The translations under genes and the position numbers were made by a program. Positions 52,216 through 61,030 of a stretch of 64,000 nt of DNA are shown in pieces. The notes beneath the pieces are model-generated. The model was not told where the DNA came from and did no database searches. It saw only the letters and a list, made by a program, of their open reading frames with translations. Position 1 is the first letter of the stretch, and the number at the start of each line of letters is the position of its first letter. Source of the stretch: Schlegelella_A sp036272325 (GTDB lineage Bacteria; Pseudomonadota; Gammaproteobacteria; Burkholderiales; Burkholderiaceae_C); contig DATAYY010000089.1 in assembly GCA_036272325.1 (NCBI GenBank), forward strand, positions 1 to 64,000, read 5' to 3'.

Positions 52216-53067
52216 ATGAAGCTCGTCACCTGGAATATCCAGTGGTGCCTCGGCTGCGATGGTCGCGTCGACCCTGGGCGGATCATCGACGAGGCGCGCG
52301 CGTTCGCTGACTTCGACGTTCTCTGCCTGCAGGAGGTCGCGGCCAACTTCGGGGCGTTGAAGGGCAGCCACGGCGAGGATCAGTTCGCCGCGCTCGCCAG
52401 GGCACTGCCCGGCTTCACGGCGGTCGACGGCGTCGCCGTCGACACCGCGGCGGCAGACGGAACGAGGCGCCGGTTCGGCAACATGATCTTCAGCCGGCTG
52501 CCGGTCCGCTGGGCGCAGCGGCGCCTCTTGCCGTGGCCCGCCGACCCGGCGGTGCGCAGCATGCCGAGAATCGTCGTAGAAGCGCTCGTCGAGACGCCGT
52601 TCGGGGCGCTGCGCGTCATGACGACGCACCTCGAGTACTACTCCTTGCCACAGCGCGCGGCGCAGGTCGAGGCGCTGCGCACGCGCCACGCCGAAGCGTG
52701 CGGCCACGCCGTCGCGGCCGGCAGGGGGAGCGCCGCCGACGGCCCGTTCGAGCCCCAGCCGCAGAGCGTCTCGGCGATCCTCACCGGCGACTTCAACTTT
52801 CGTGCCAGCGATCCGCTTCACGCCCGGCTCGCCGCGCCGTTCGACGACGCTCGCGTTCCCGGCCTCGAGGACGCCTGGCAGCGCGTTCATCCCGGGCGCA
52901 CGCAGCCGCCGACGCTCGGTGTCCACGATCACGAGCAATGGCCGGAGGCGTTCGCGTGCGACTTCATCTTCGCGAGCAGCGACCTTCGCGAGCGCGTGCG
53001 CGACGTCGCCGTCGATGGCGCAACGCAGGCGAGCGACCATCAGCCGATGATGGTCGAGCTGTCGTAG
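52216..53067 (+). CDS. Endonuclease/exonuclease/phosphatase-family hydrolase
   Basis: 283 residues. EEP motifs are in order: KLVTWNIQWCLG (start), DVLCLQEVA (metal glutamate), MTTHLEYYSLPQRAAQ, LTGDFNFRASDPLH (catalytic D and N) and QASDHQPMMVEL (terminal catalytic His). Family members cut DNA, phosphoinositides or sphingomyelin, or hydrolyse other phosphodiesters. No signal peptide. Followed after five bases by the aldo/keto reductase gene. Confidence 0.9.
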   Translation: MKLVTWNIQWCLGCDGRVDPGRIIDEARAFADFDVLCLQEVAANFGALKGSHGEDQFAALARALPGFTAVDGVAVDTAAADGTRRRFGNMIFSRLPVRWAQRRLLPWPADPAVRSMPRIVVEALVETPFGALRVMTTHLEYYSLPQRAAQVEALRTRHAEACGHAVAAGRGSAADGPFEPQPQSVSAILTGDFNFRASDPLHARLAAPFDDARVPGLEDAWQRVHPGRTQPPTLGVHDHEQWPEAFACDFIFASSDLRERVRDVAVDGATQASDHQPMMVELS

Positions 53068-53072
53068 CCGGG

Positions 53073-53999
53073 GTGCCGTTGCCGACGCGCGCGCAGCTCA
53101 TCCGCGGCACGCTCGCGGCTTCGCTTGCGGCGATCGCTCCGCGGTCGCACGCAGGCGCCGCTGCCGCAAGGACGAAGATGAACACACGGCCGATCCCGTC
53201 GACCCGCGAGCCGCTGCCGGTGATCGGCTGCGGCACCTATCTCGGCTTCGACCAGGCGCCGGCGACTCGGGAGTACGCGGCACTGCCGGCAGTCGTCGAC
53301 GCGCTGCTCGACGCCGGCGGCAAGGTCCTCGACAGCTCGCCGATGTACGGCCGCGCCGAGGAGACCGTCGGCGAGCTGCTCGCCGCCAGCGGCCGCCGCG
53401 CGGAAGCGTTCCTCGCGACCAAGGTCTGGACGCGCGGCAGGAGCGACGGCATCCGGCAGATGGAAGCTTCGATGCGGCTGCTGCGCGCCGACCGTCTCGA
53501 CCTGATGCAGATCCACAACCTGGTCGACTGGCGCACCCATCTGGCGACGCTTCGCAGCTGGAAGGAAGACGGCCGGATCCGCTACCTCGGCATCACCCAC
53601 TACACCTCGTCCGCGTATCCCGAGGTCGAGTCGGTGCTGCTCGCCGAGCAGCTCGACTTTCTGCAGATCAACTATGCGCTCGACGACCGTGAGGCCGAGC
53701 GGCGCGTGCTGCCGCTCGCCGCCGAGCGTGGCGTCGCCGTGATCGTCAACATGCCGTTCGGCGGCGGCGGCCTGCTGCGTGGCCTGATGGCGAAGCCGTT
53801 GCCACCCTGGGCCGCCGAGATTGCCTGCACGAGCTGGGCGCAGGTGCTGCTGAAGTTCGTTCTCTCGCATCCGGCGGTGACGTGCGCGATCCCGGGCACG
53901 CGCCGCCGCGAGCACATGGAGGACAACGTTCGCGCCGGCTTCGGAGAGCTCCCCGAGCGCGGGTTCTGGCGCGGCAAGGCCGAGGCCATCGCGCGTTAG
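53073..53999 (+). CDS. Aldo/keto reductase, probably exported
   Basis: 308 residues from GTG. The N-terminus (TRAQLIRGTLAASLAAIAPR) resembles a signal peptide. An alternative start at the ATG 53178, with AAGGA upstream, would give a 273-residue cytoplasmic enzyme. The AKR barrel is clear: VLDSSPMYGRAEETVGELL with the catalytic Tyr and Asp, FLATKVW with the Lys, LMQIHNLVDW with the His position, and the C-terminal NADPH loop CAIPGTRRREHMEDN. Reduces an unknown carbonyl. Its stop overlaps the convergent GGDEF-kinase stop. Confidence 0.85.
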   Translation: MPLPTRAQLIRGTLAASLAAIAPRSHAGAAAARTKMNTRPIPSTREPLPVIGCGTYLGFDQAPATREYAALPAVVDALLDAGGKVLDSSPMYGRAEETVGELLAASGRRAEAFLATKVWTRGRSDGIRQMEASMRLLRADRLDLMQIHNLVDWRTHLATLRSWKEDGRIRYLGITHYTSSAYPEVESVLLAEQLDFLQINYALDDREAERRVLPLAAERGVAVIVNMPFGGGGLLRGLMAKPLPPWAAEIACTSWAQVLLKFVLSHPAVTCAIPGTRRREHMEDNVRAGFGELPERGFWRGKAEAIAR

Positions 54000-55720
54000 C
54001 TGCGCGGCGATGCTGCTCCGCCGGCGAGCGGCAGGCGGACGATGAACTCGCTGCCGAGATCCTTGCCGGCGCTGCTCGCCGCGACCGTGCCGCCATGCGC
54101 CCGGACGAGCTCCTGCACGACCGCAAGGCCGATGCCGAGCCCCGACTCGTCGACTGGGACGTTGGTGTCGATCGCGAACAGGTCGAAGATGTGCGGCAGC
54201 GCTTCCGGTGCGATGCCGACGCCGCGGTCGGCGACGGTGACGACGACCTGGTCGGCGCCGACCGTCATCGCGAGCAGGATGTCGGCGCCGTGCCGCGACC
54301 GCCGCGACGCGTTGTTGAGCAGGTTGCCGAACACCTGCGTCAGCCGCTGCGGGTCGCCGTGGACCGCCGCCGGGGCGGTGGCGAGCTCGGTCCGCAGCCG
54401 CTGCTGCTTCTTGTCGATCGCGTGCCGACAGGCGTCGATCGCCTCGCTCAGGATGCCGCCGAGATCGAGCTCGCTGCACTGGAGACGGAACTCGCCGGTG
54501 CCGACGCGCGAGCCGTCGAGCAGGTCGTCGAGCAGGCGCGCCATGTGCGCGCTCTGGCGCTGGATGACGTCGTGCTGCGCGGCGCGCTGGACGTCGTCGA
54601 TCCGCGGATGCCGGAGCGTCCCAGCGGCCATCCGGATCGCCGACAACGGGTTGCGAAGCGCGTGCGCCGCCATTGCGACGAAGTTGATCTGCCGCTGGTG
54701 CGCCTCCTCGGCGTTGGCCTGCAGCTTCTGCGCCGTCTGCGCGGCATTGACGAGCTGCTTGTTCGCCTCGAGCAGCTTGCGCAGGCGCGCCTCGTGCTCG
54801 GCGAGCGCGGAGTCGGGCCGCCGGCCGGCGTGGCCGGCAGTGGCGGCGGCGTCTGGCAGCGAGCGCCGCTCGCGGTGCGTGCCTTCGGCGATTTCGCTGC
54901 AGAACGCGTAGCCGCCGGGACCGGCGTTCTTGGCGCGGTACATCGCCGCATCGGCGCAGTCGATCAGCGTCGTCGGATCGTCGCCGTCCTCCGGATAGAC
55001 GCTGATGCCGAGGCTCGCCGATAGCCGCAGCCGGTGCGACCCGATCAAGGCTGGCGCGCCGAGCGTCTCGATGATCTTCTGTGCCACCGCGGCGGCATCG
55101 CTCGCCCTGACCATCTCGGCGAGCAGGACGACGAACTCGTCGCCGCCGTGGCGGCTGACCGAGTCCGATTCGCGCACCGCCGATTCGAGGCGTCGCGTCG
55201 CGAGCTGCAGCACCTGGTCGCCGATCGCGTGGCCGAGCGTGTCGTTGATCCGTTTGAAGCCGTCGAGGTCGACGAAGATGACGCCGACCCGGCTCGAGCG
55301 ACGCTGCGCCATCGCGATCGCGGTCTCGAGTCGGTCGAGCATGAGGGTGCGGGTCGGCGCTCCGGTCAGCTCGTCGTGCTGAGTCGAGCGCGCCAGCTCG
55401 TCGAGGCTGCTCACTGCCGTCTGCGCGACGCTGTCGGCGTGCACCGCCGCCTGGACGAGCTCGGTGTTGACCTCGAGCACTTCCATCGAGCGCAGATTGC
55501 TCAGCTCGTGCTGCACCTGCGCGAGCTCGTGCCGCATCTTCTCGAGCTCGGCGCGGACGGCATCAGCCTGGGCGTTGAGCTGAGCGAGCGCGCGGCTCGC
55601 CGCGCCGGCCTGCGCGTCTTCGGAGACGTTGCTCGCGGCCGGCGCTGTGCTGTCGCCGCCGGTCTGGGCGCGTGCGGGCTGCTCCGTTCGTTGCGGCGCT
55701 TGCTGCATGGCGTCGATCAT
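53996..55720 (-). CDS. GGDEF diguanylate cyclase fused to a histidine kinase
   Basis: 574 residues, no membrane segments. A coiled coil spans ~40-85. The GGDEF domain (~115-285) has GGDEF at 192-196 and the inhibitory I-site RESD (183-186) exactly five residues before it, so c-di-GMP production with product feedback is expected. A second coiled coil (~305-345) leads to a HisKA domain with His353 in AAHALRNPLSAI. The HATPase domain has N-box FGNLLNNAS (~464-472), G1 DRGVGIA (498-504) and G2 GLGIGLAV. There is no receiver domain and no adjacent response regulator. The start at 55720 is chosen over 55792, whose extra residues look non-coding. Confidence 0.9.
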   Translation of the reverse strand: MIDAMQQAPQRTEQPARAQTGGDSTAPAASNVSEDAQAGAASRALAQLNAQADAVRAELEKMRHELAQVQHELSNLRSMEVLEVNTELVQAAVHADSVAQTAVSSLDELARSTQHDELTGAPTRTLMLDRLETAIAMAQRRSSRVGVIFVDLDGFKRINDTLGHAIGDQVLQLATRRLESAVRESDSVSRHGGDEFVVLLAEMVRASDAAAVAQKIIETLGAPALIGSHRLRLSASLGISVYPEDGDDPTTLIDCADAAMYRAKNAGPGGYAFCSEIAEGTHRERRSLPDAAATAGHAGRRPDSALAEHEARLRKLLEANKQLVNAAQTAQKLQANAEEAHQRQINFVAMAAHALRNPLSAIRMAAGTLRHPRIDDVQRAAQHDVIQRQSAHMARLLDDLLDGSRVGTGEFRLQCSELDLGGILSEAIDACRHAIDKKQQRLRTELATAPAAVHGDPQRLTQVFGNLLNNASRRSRHGADILLAMTVGADQVVVTVADRGVGIAPEALPHIFDLFAIDTNVPVDESGLGIGLAVVQELVRAHGGTVAASSAGKDLGSEFIVRLPLAGGAASPRS

Positions 55721-55785
55721 GCCGCACTTGCCTTCCCCGGTCGGGCGAAGGCCGTTGCGACGAAGGGCCGTTTGCCGAGAGAAAT

Positions 55786-55800
55786 GACACATACAGTGTC
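55786..55800. promoter_or_regulatory. Perfect inverted repeat, candidate operator
   Basis: GACAC-ATACA-GTGTC, a perfect 5-5-5 inverted repeat in the 110-base gap between the divergent GGDEF-kinase (start 55720) and flavin monooxygenase (start 55831). Position and size suit a dimeric regulator such as a TetR-family protein, but no regulator gene is adjacent. Confidence 0.4.
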
Positions 55801-55830
55801 GGCTTCGCCAGCTTTCGGGCCCTCGTCATC

Positions 55831-57339
55831 GTGTCCATCGCATCCGCCTCGCCCCGACCTGCACCAGCCGGCGCCGACGCCGGCTTGCTCGACGTCCTCA
55901 TTGTCGGCGCCGGCCTGTCGGGAGTCGGCGCTGCCCACCACCTGCAGCAACGGTGCCCGGACAAGCGCTACCAGATCGTCGAGGCCAGGACGGCGATCGG
56001 CGGCACCTGGGATCTGTTCCGCTATCCCGGGGTGCGCTCCGACTCCGACATGTTCACGCTCGGCTATCGCTTCCGGCCGTGGACCGACCCGCAGGCGATC
56101 GCCGGCGGCGCGTCGATCCTGCGCTACATCCGCGACACCGCCGAGGAGGCCGGCATCGTGCCGAAGATCGTGTTCGGCCACGTCGTTCGCAGTGCCGAGT
56201 GGTCGAGCGCCGACGCGAGCTGGACGGTGCGCGGTGAGCGCAAGGCCGACGGCGCGCCGGTCCAGTGGCGGGCACGTTTTCTGTTCGCCTGCAGCGGCTA
56301 CTACAGCTACGCCGAAGGGCATCGCCCGGAGTTCGGCGGCGAGGCCGACTTCGCCGGCCCGCTCGTCAGCCCGCAGTTCTGGCCGGAGGGGCTCGACGTC
56401 AGCGGCAAGAGGGTCGTCGTCATCGGCAGCGGCGCGACCGCGGTGACGCTCGTTCCCGCGCTCGCGGCAACGGCCGCGCACGTGACGATGCTGCAGCGCT
56501 CGCCGACCTATGTCGTCACGCGGCCGGCGCACGACCGCATCGCGAGGCTGCTGCTGCGCGTCCTGCCGACCCGTCTCGCCTACGCGCTCGCGCGCTGGAA
56601 GAACGTCCTCATCGGCACCTTCTATTACCGCCTCGCGCGGCGCCGCCCGCAGCAGGTCAAGGAGCGTCTCGTCGCCATGGCCGCGGCGCAGGTCGGCCCC
56701 GGGTGCGACGCCATTACCCATTTCTCGCCACGCTACAACCCGTGGGACCAGCGCGTCTGCCTCGTCCCCGACGGCGACTTGTTCGCCACGATCCGTGCCG
56801 GCCGTGCGTCGGTCGTCACCGACACCATCGACCGTCTGACCGCCGACGGCATCCGGCTGGCGTCGGGCGCGACGCTGCCGGCCGACATCGTCGTCGTCGC
56901 GACCGGGCTGAAGCTCAACCTGCTCGGCGACATCGCCTTGACGATCGACGGCGTGCCGTGTCGGCCGAGCGAGGCGATGGCTTACAAGGGAATGATGCTG
57001 AGCGACGTCCCCAACCTCGCGCTCTGCTTCGGCTACACGAACGCGTCGTGGACGCTGAAGGCCGACCTCACGGCAGGCTACGTCTGTCGGCTGCTCCGCC
57101 ACATGGACCGGCGCGGCGCGACGATCGTCGTTCCGCGCCGTGATCCGACGGTCGGCACGGCGCCGTTCCTGAGCTTCACCTCGGGCTACGTACAGCGCGC
57201 CCTCGACCGGCTGCCGAAGCAGGGCACGCGCAAGCCCTGGCAGGTCCACCAGAGCTATCTCACCGACATGCTCGCGATCCGCTACAGCCGCATCGACGAC
57301 GGCGTGCTGCGCTTCGGCGCGACGGGCGCGTTGCCGTGA
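55831..57339 (+). CDS. FAD-dependent monooxygenase, Baeyer-Villiger-like, lacking the fingerprint histidine
   Basis: 502 residues from GTG. First Rossmann motif VGAGLSGVGAAHHL; FAD/substrate block GTWDLFRYPGVRSDSDMF; second Rossmann motif GSGATAVTLVPAL for NADPH; ATG motif VVVATGL. The Baeyer-Villiger fingerprint F-x-G-x-x-x-H-x-x-x-W-P reads FAGPLVSPQFWP (174-185): serine 180 stands where the conserved His is expected. The enzyme may thus be a related FMO-type or atypical BVMO. Its stop overlaps the SDR start (GTGA), a common pairing in ketone or steroid oxidation. Confidence 0.87.
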   Translation: MSIASASPRPAPAGADAGLLDVLIVGAGLSGVGAAHHLQQRCPDKRYQIVEARTAIGGTWDLFRYPGVRSDSDMFTLGYRFRPWTDPQAIAGGASILRYIRDTAEEAGIVPKIVFGHVVRSAEWSSADASWTVRGERKADGAPVQWRARFLFACSGYYSYAEGHRPEFGGEADFAGPLVSPQFWPEGLDVSGKRVVVIGSGATAVTLVPALAATAAHVTMLQRSPTYVVTRPAHDRIARLLLRVLPTRLAYALARWKNVLIGTFYYRLARRRPQQVKERLVAMAAAQVGPGCDAITHFSPRYNPWDQRVCLVPDGDLFATIRAGRASVVTDTIDRLTADGIRLASGATLPADIVVVATGLKLNLLGDIALTIDGVPCRPSEAMAYKGMMLSDVPNLALCFGYTNASWTLKADLTAGYVCRLLRHMDRRGATIVVPRRDPTVGTAPFLSFTSGYVQRALDRLPKQGTRKPWQVHQSYLTDMLAIRYSRIDDGVLRFGATGALP

Positions 57340-58145
57340 ACCTGCGCGGACGCGTTGCCGTCGTCACGGGCGCGGGCGGCGGCATCGGCCGCGCAATCGC
57401 GATCGCGCTGGCGCGGCGCGGTTCGCATCTCGCCCTCGTCGACGTCGACGCTGCCGGGCTCGCCGAGACGTCGCGCGCGGCCGAGACGCTCGGCGTTCGC
57501 GCCGGCAGCCACTGCATGGACGTCACCGACCGCGCCGCCGTCGCCGCACTGCCCGAGCAGGTGCGCGCCCAGCACGGCCGCGTCGATCTGCTTGTCAACA
57601 ACGCCGGCGTCGCCCTCGGCGGCACCTTCGAGCAACTCGGCGCCGACGACTTCGATTGGCTGATGGCGATCAACTTCGACGCCGTCGTGCGCATGACGCG
57701 CGCTTTCCTGCCTCTTCTCTCGACCAGCGACGACGCCCGCATCGTCAACATCTCGAGCATCTACGGCATCGTCTCGCCGGCAGGGCAGACCGCGTATTCG
57801 GCGAGCAAGTTCGCGGTGCGGGGCTTTTCGAACGCGCTTCGTCACGAACTCGAGGGCACGCGCGTCGGCGTCACCGTTGCCCATCCCGGCGGCGTCGCGA
57901 CCGCGATCGCGCGCAGCGCCCGTGCGCCGGCCGGTGTCGCCCCGGAAGAGATCGCGCGCCGGCGCGCTGCCGCTGACCGCAAGCTCCGCATGCCGCCGGC
58001 ACGTGCCGGCGAGATCATCGTCCGCGCCGTCGAGCGTCGCCGCGCACGCGTCCTCGTCGGCGCCGACGCGGTCGTCGTCGCGCTGCTCGAGCGCCTCGTG
58101 CCGGTCGGCTACTGGCCGATCCTGCGCCGGCTGGTCGGCGACTGA
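57336..58145 (+). CDS. Short-chain dehydrogenase/reductase
   Basis: 269 residues from a GTG overlapping the monooxygenase stop. Classical SDR: TGAGGGIGRAIA cofactor loop, DVTD, NNAG, serine in ISSIYG and YSASK active site, then HPGGVATAI. A C-terminal hydrophobic tail (VVVALLERLVPVGYWPILRR) suggests membrane association. Probably oxidises an alcohol to the ketone used by, or reduces the product of, the coupled monooxygenase. Confidence 0.92.
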   Translation: MNLRGRVAVVTGAGGGIGRAIAIALARRGSHLALVDVDAAGLAETSRAAETLGVRAGSHCMDVTDRAAVAALPEQVRAQHGRVDLLVNNAGVALGGTFEQLGADDFDWLMAINFDAVVRMTRAFLPLLSTSDDARIVNISSIYGIVSPAGQTAYSASKFAVRGFSNALRHELEGTRVGVTVAHPGGVATAIARSARAPAGVAPEEIARRRAAADRKLRMPPARAGEIIVRAVERRRARVLVGADAVVVALLERLVPVGYWPILRRLVGD

Positions 58146-58222
58146 CGATCAGTCCTTGCGCGCGGCAGCGCCGAGCGCGCGTGCTGCGATGGCCGGCCTC
58201 GGAACGGAGTGCGGGCGCGTCG

Positions 58223-61030
58223 TCAACGCGCGCCGCTCACGACCCAGTGCGGCGGCCATTCGCAGAGCGACGACTGCTGCCCGCGCGCCGACGCGTGCGC
58301 ACTCTGCAGCATCGCCTCGACCGGCGCGCGCAGGCGCTCGCCGTAGAGAGCGTAGACATCGAGCGCCGCCTTGCATTGGCGCTCGAGATTGGGTGCGAGC
58401 GCGAGGGTGACGAGCAAGGCGTTGCGCGCGTCGCGGTCGCGCCCCGCGAGCGCGCTCGCGATCGCGAACGTTGCCCAGTCTTCGATCTTGCCCTCGGCGG
58501 AGACTGGCCCGCGCAGCGTCAGCGCATGCAGCGCGAGCTGACGCGCCGCCTCGGCCTGCGCCGGCCGCTGGCGCAGAAGCAGGAAGGCGAGGTGGCCGGC
58601 GATCTCGGCGTCGAGCGGATTGGCGCCGAACGCGCGCACCTGCAGCATCAGCGCTTCGGGCGTGGCGCCGCGCCGGGCGTACTCGGCGCGGGCCGCCTCG
58701 TTGAATTGCTGCCCGTCGCGCGGCAGCAGCGTCATGCCGCCGAGGGGGTCGGCCGGACCGCGTGCGACCGCCGCCGCGCCGGCACGGACCTCGGCGTCGT
58801 CGAGGACGTGGTCGGAGCGGCCGGCGGCGAACAGGACCGGTGCCACCGAGCGCTCGGCCAGCTGCGCGAGCCGCGGCACCTGGTGCGTCATCACGTTGTT
58901 GGCGCGCTCAACGAAGTCGATCGGCGGATCGGCAGGTGGCGAGGCCGGTGACGCGGCGGCCGGCGCGGCGACGCCGTCGCGCGGCCGCGCGCCCGGAAAC
59001 GCCGTCGGGCCCACGTCGCGGGGCGCCGCAGCGACCGATGCGAGCATCGGTCCGGCCACAGCGGGCTGCTGTGCAGCCGTCGTGACCGACGCCGTCGTGG
59101 CCGTGGTCGCGGTCGCCGCGACCGTGGTCGTCCCGATCGCTGCCGCAGGCGTGCGCGCGGCCGTTCCCGGCCTGGCGGCGGCGAGATGAGGAGCGCCGCG
59201 GCCGGCGACTGCCCACGGGATCGGCGCCGCTGGGTCCTGCCACGTGCGGGCCACTCCCGGCCGATTCGGCGCCGAGGCTGCCGGAGCGAGCGCGACCTTC
59301 GGGTGCGAACGCGGCGCCGTTGCCGCTGCGGCAGCAACCGCCGGCGGCACGGCGGCGGCGCGGCTGGCTCGCGCGAATAGCGTCTTCGGCGTCGTCGCTG
59401 CCGGTGCTCGTGTCGCTGTGCTGGCCGTCGGCCGCGTCGCCAGCGGTGGCCTCGCAATCGGGCGCGTCGCTGCCCGCGTCTCGACCTTGGCTGTCTGCGC
59501 GACGGGGGCGGCGCCGTGCTTGGACGGCTCGGCCGTCGCTGCGGGCGCCGGTGCAGGTTCGCCGGTCGGTGTGCCGCCTGTCACTCGCTCCGGGGCGACC
59601 ACGGCAGCTTCGGCGCGCGGCGTCGTCGCCGCGCCGCCGGCTTTCGTCACGTCGGCGCTCACCTGCGGCGGCAGCGCCGGTGTGAGTGCGACCCGACGGT
59701 CGTGCGCGCTGACGCCAGCGAGGGAGCGCCAGTCGGGCGCCAGCAATGGCACGCTCGTCACCGCGGCGGCGGCGAGCGCGACACCGCCGGCCCACGCGGC
59801 CCTGCGGCTCCGCTGCCGCCGCCGTTCGCCGTGCACGAGCGCACGTGCATCAACGTCAGTCGGATCGGTGCGGATCGGCTCTGTTCCCCTGGCGTCGAAT
59901 TGCCACGGCGATGCCGCGTCCGCCTCGGCCGCAGCGACCGCGAATGCCGGAGCGATCGGCGCGGTGGGCGTCACCGCCGCCGCGGGCGCGACGGCGATCG
60001 GCGTCGGCGTCGCTGCCGTCGTCGCGATCGGCAGCGCGATCCGCGTCACCGGGGTCGGCGACACCGCGGCGGCGACGTGCCCGTGCGGCGTCAGTCGCCA
60101 GCCGCAACGCAGCGATTCGCGCAGCGCCGGCTGCTCGAGCGCTTCGCTGGCGAAAGCGATGAGCTCGCCGTGCGGGCGCAGCGGCGGCAGCTCGGCGTCG
60201 TGCGCTTCGACGAGGCGGCGGACGAGCGCGCGCGCCCTGGCGTGGCGCGGCCGGGTCCAGGCGCCGACCGTCGTCTCCTCGAGCTCGGGCAGATAGCGCC
60301 ACAGCATCGCGGCGAGGCTGAACAGGTCGCAGCGCCAGTCGAGCTGGCGCGTCGGCGCGAGGTTGCCGAAGCGGCCGGCGTCGAGTGCGCGCAAAAGGCG
60401 CGGTGACTGGTACTCGTACTCGGCCTGGTGCGCAATCGGCAGCGCGCTGTCGAGCGGCTCGCCGGAGACAAGCGAGAACGCGAAGTCGATCAGCGCGAGC
60501 TCGTCGAAGTGGGGATGCAAGGTCTGCCCAGGCGCGTGCGGATCGAAGTTGGCCGGCGCAATCGGGATGCAGACGTTGTCGGCCTTGAGATCGAGGTGAA
60601 CCAGTTGCAGCGCGTGAATCGCGTCGAGCGCGACCAGGCAGTGGCGGGCGAGCGCCCACCAGTGGGCGCAGTCCTCGAACACGCTGCGCAGCTGCGTGCC
60701 ATCGCGCTCGAGCGGCAGCAGCGTCGCCCAATGGTCGACCGTGACGCCGGCGTCGTAGGTCTGCACGAGCGCCGGCCGATCGGCGGCGCCGCGGTCGAAC
60801 TGCACCACCTGCGGCACGGCGCGAACGCCGTGGCCGACGAGGCGCGCCAGGATGCGCCATTCGCGCTCGGTCCATTCGCGAAAGTCGCCCGCCATGGTGG
60901 CCAGGAACCGCTTCGTGTAGCGCCGCCGCTCGCCGGGAAGCGACGCTTCGCGGAATACCTCGACGTGGTCGCCGGTCACCATGCGCAGGCGCCCGCGGCC
61001 GAAGACGCGGTCGATGTCGGCGGGCGTCAT
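58223..61030 (-). CDS. Membrane-anchored Ser/Thr protein kinase-like protein with long Ala/Pro/Thr-rich region
   Basis: 935 residues, ATG overlapping the PP2C stop (ATGA). The kinase domain is ~5-310: catalytic loop LVHLDLKADNV (Asp147, Lys149, Asn152) and metal loop LIDFAFS, where DFG is changed to DFA. The glycine loop is weak; the likely ATP lysine is in RRYTKRFLA. One membrane helix lies at ~411-431 (AAWAGGVALAAAAVTSVPLL). A ~300-residue low-complexity Ala/Pro/Thr segment follows, then a helical TPR-like C-terminus (~770-935, NPLDAEIAGHLAFLLLRQRP). The extracytoplasmic half has no recognised family. It forms a kinase/phosphatase/FHA module with the genes upstream. Confidence 0.82.
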   Translation of the reverse strand: MTPADIDRVFGRGRLRMVTGDHVEVFREASLPGERRRYTKRFLATMAGDFREWTEREWRILARLVGHGVRAVPQVVQFDRGAADRPALVQTYDAGVTVDHWATLLPLERDGTQLRSVFEDCAHWWALARHCLVALDAIHALQLVHLDLKADNVCIPIAPANFDPHAPGQTLHPHFDELALIDFAFSLVSGEPLDSALPIAHQAEYEYQSPRLLRALDAGRFGNLAPTRQLDWRCDLFSLAAMLWRYLPELEETTVGAWTRPRHARARALVRRLVEAHDAELPPLRPHGELIAFASEALEQPALRESLRCGWRLTPHGHVAAAVSPTPVTRIALPIATTAATPTPIAVAPAAAVTPTAPIAPAFAVAAAEADAASPWQFDARGTEPIRTDPTDVDARALVHGERRRQRSRRAAWAGGVALAAAAVTSVPLLAPDWRSLAGVSAHDRRVALTPALPPQVSADVTKAGGAATTPRAEAAVVAPERVTGGTPTGEPAPAPAATAEPSKHGAAPVAQTAKVETRAATRPIARPPLATRPTASTATRAPAATTPKTLFARASRAAAVPPAVAAAAATAPRSHPKVALAPAASAPNRPGVARTWQDPAAPIPWAVAGRGAPHLAAARPGTAARTPAAAIGTTTVAATATTATTASVTTAAQQPAVAGPMLASVAAAPRDVGPTAFPGARPRDGVAAPAAASPASPPADPPIDFVERANNVMTHQVPRLAQLAERSVAPVLFAAGRSDHVLDDAEVRAGAAAVARGPADPLGGMTLLPRDGQQFNEAARAEYARRGATPEALMLQVRAFGANPLDAEIAGHLAFLLLRQRPAQAEAARQLALHALTLRGPVSAEGKIEDWATFAIASALAGRDRDARNALLVTLALAPNLERQCKAALDVYALYGERLRAPVEAMLQSAHASARGQQSSLCEWPPHWVVSGAR

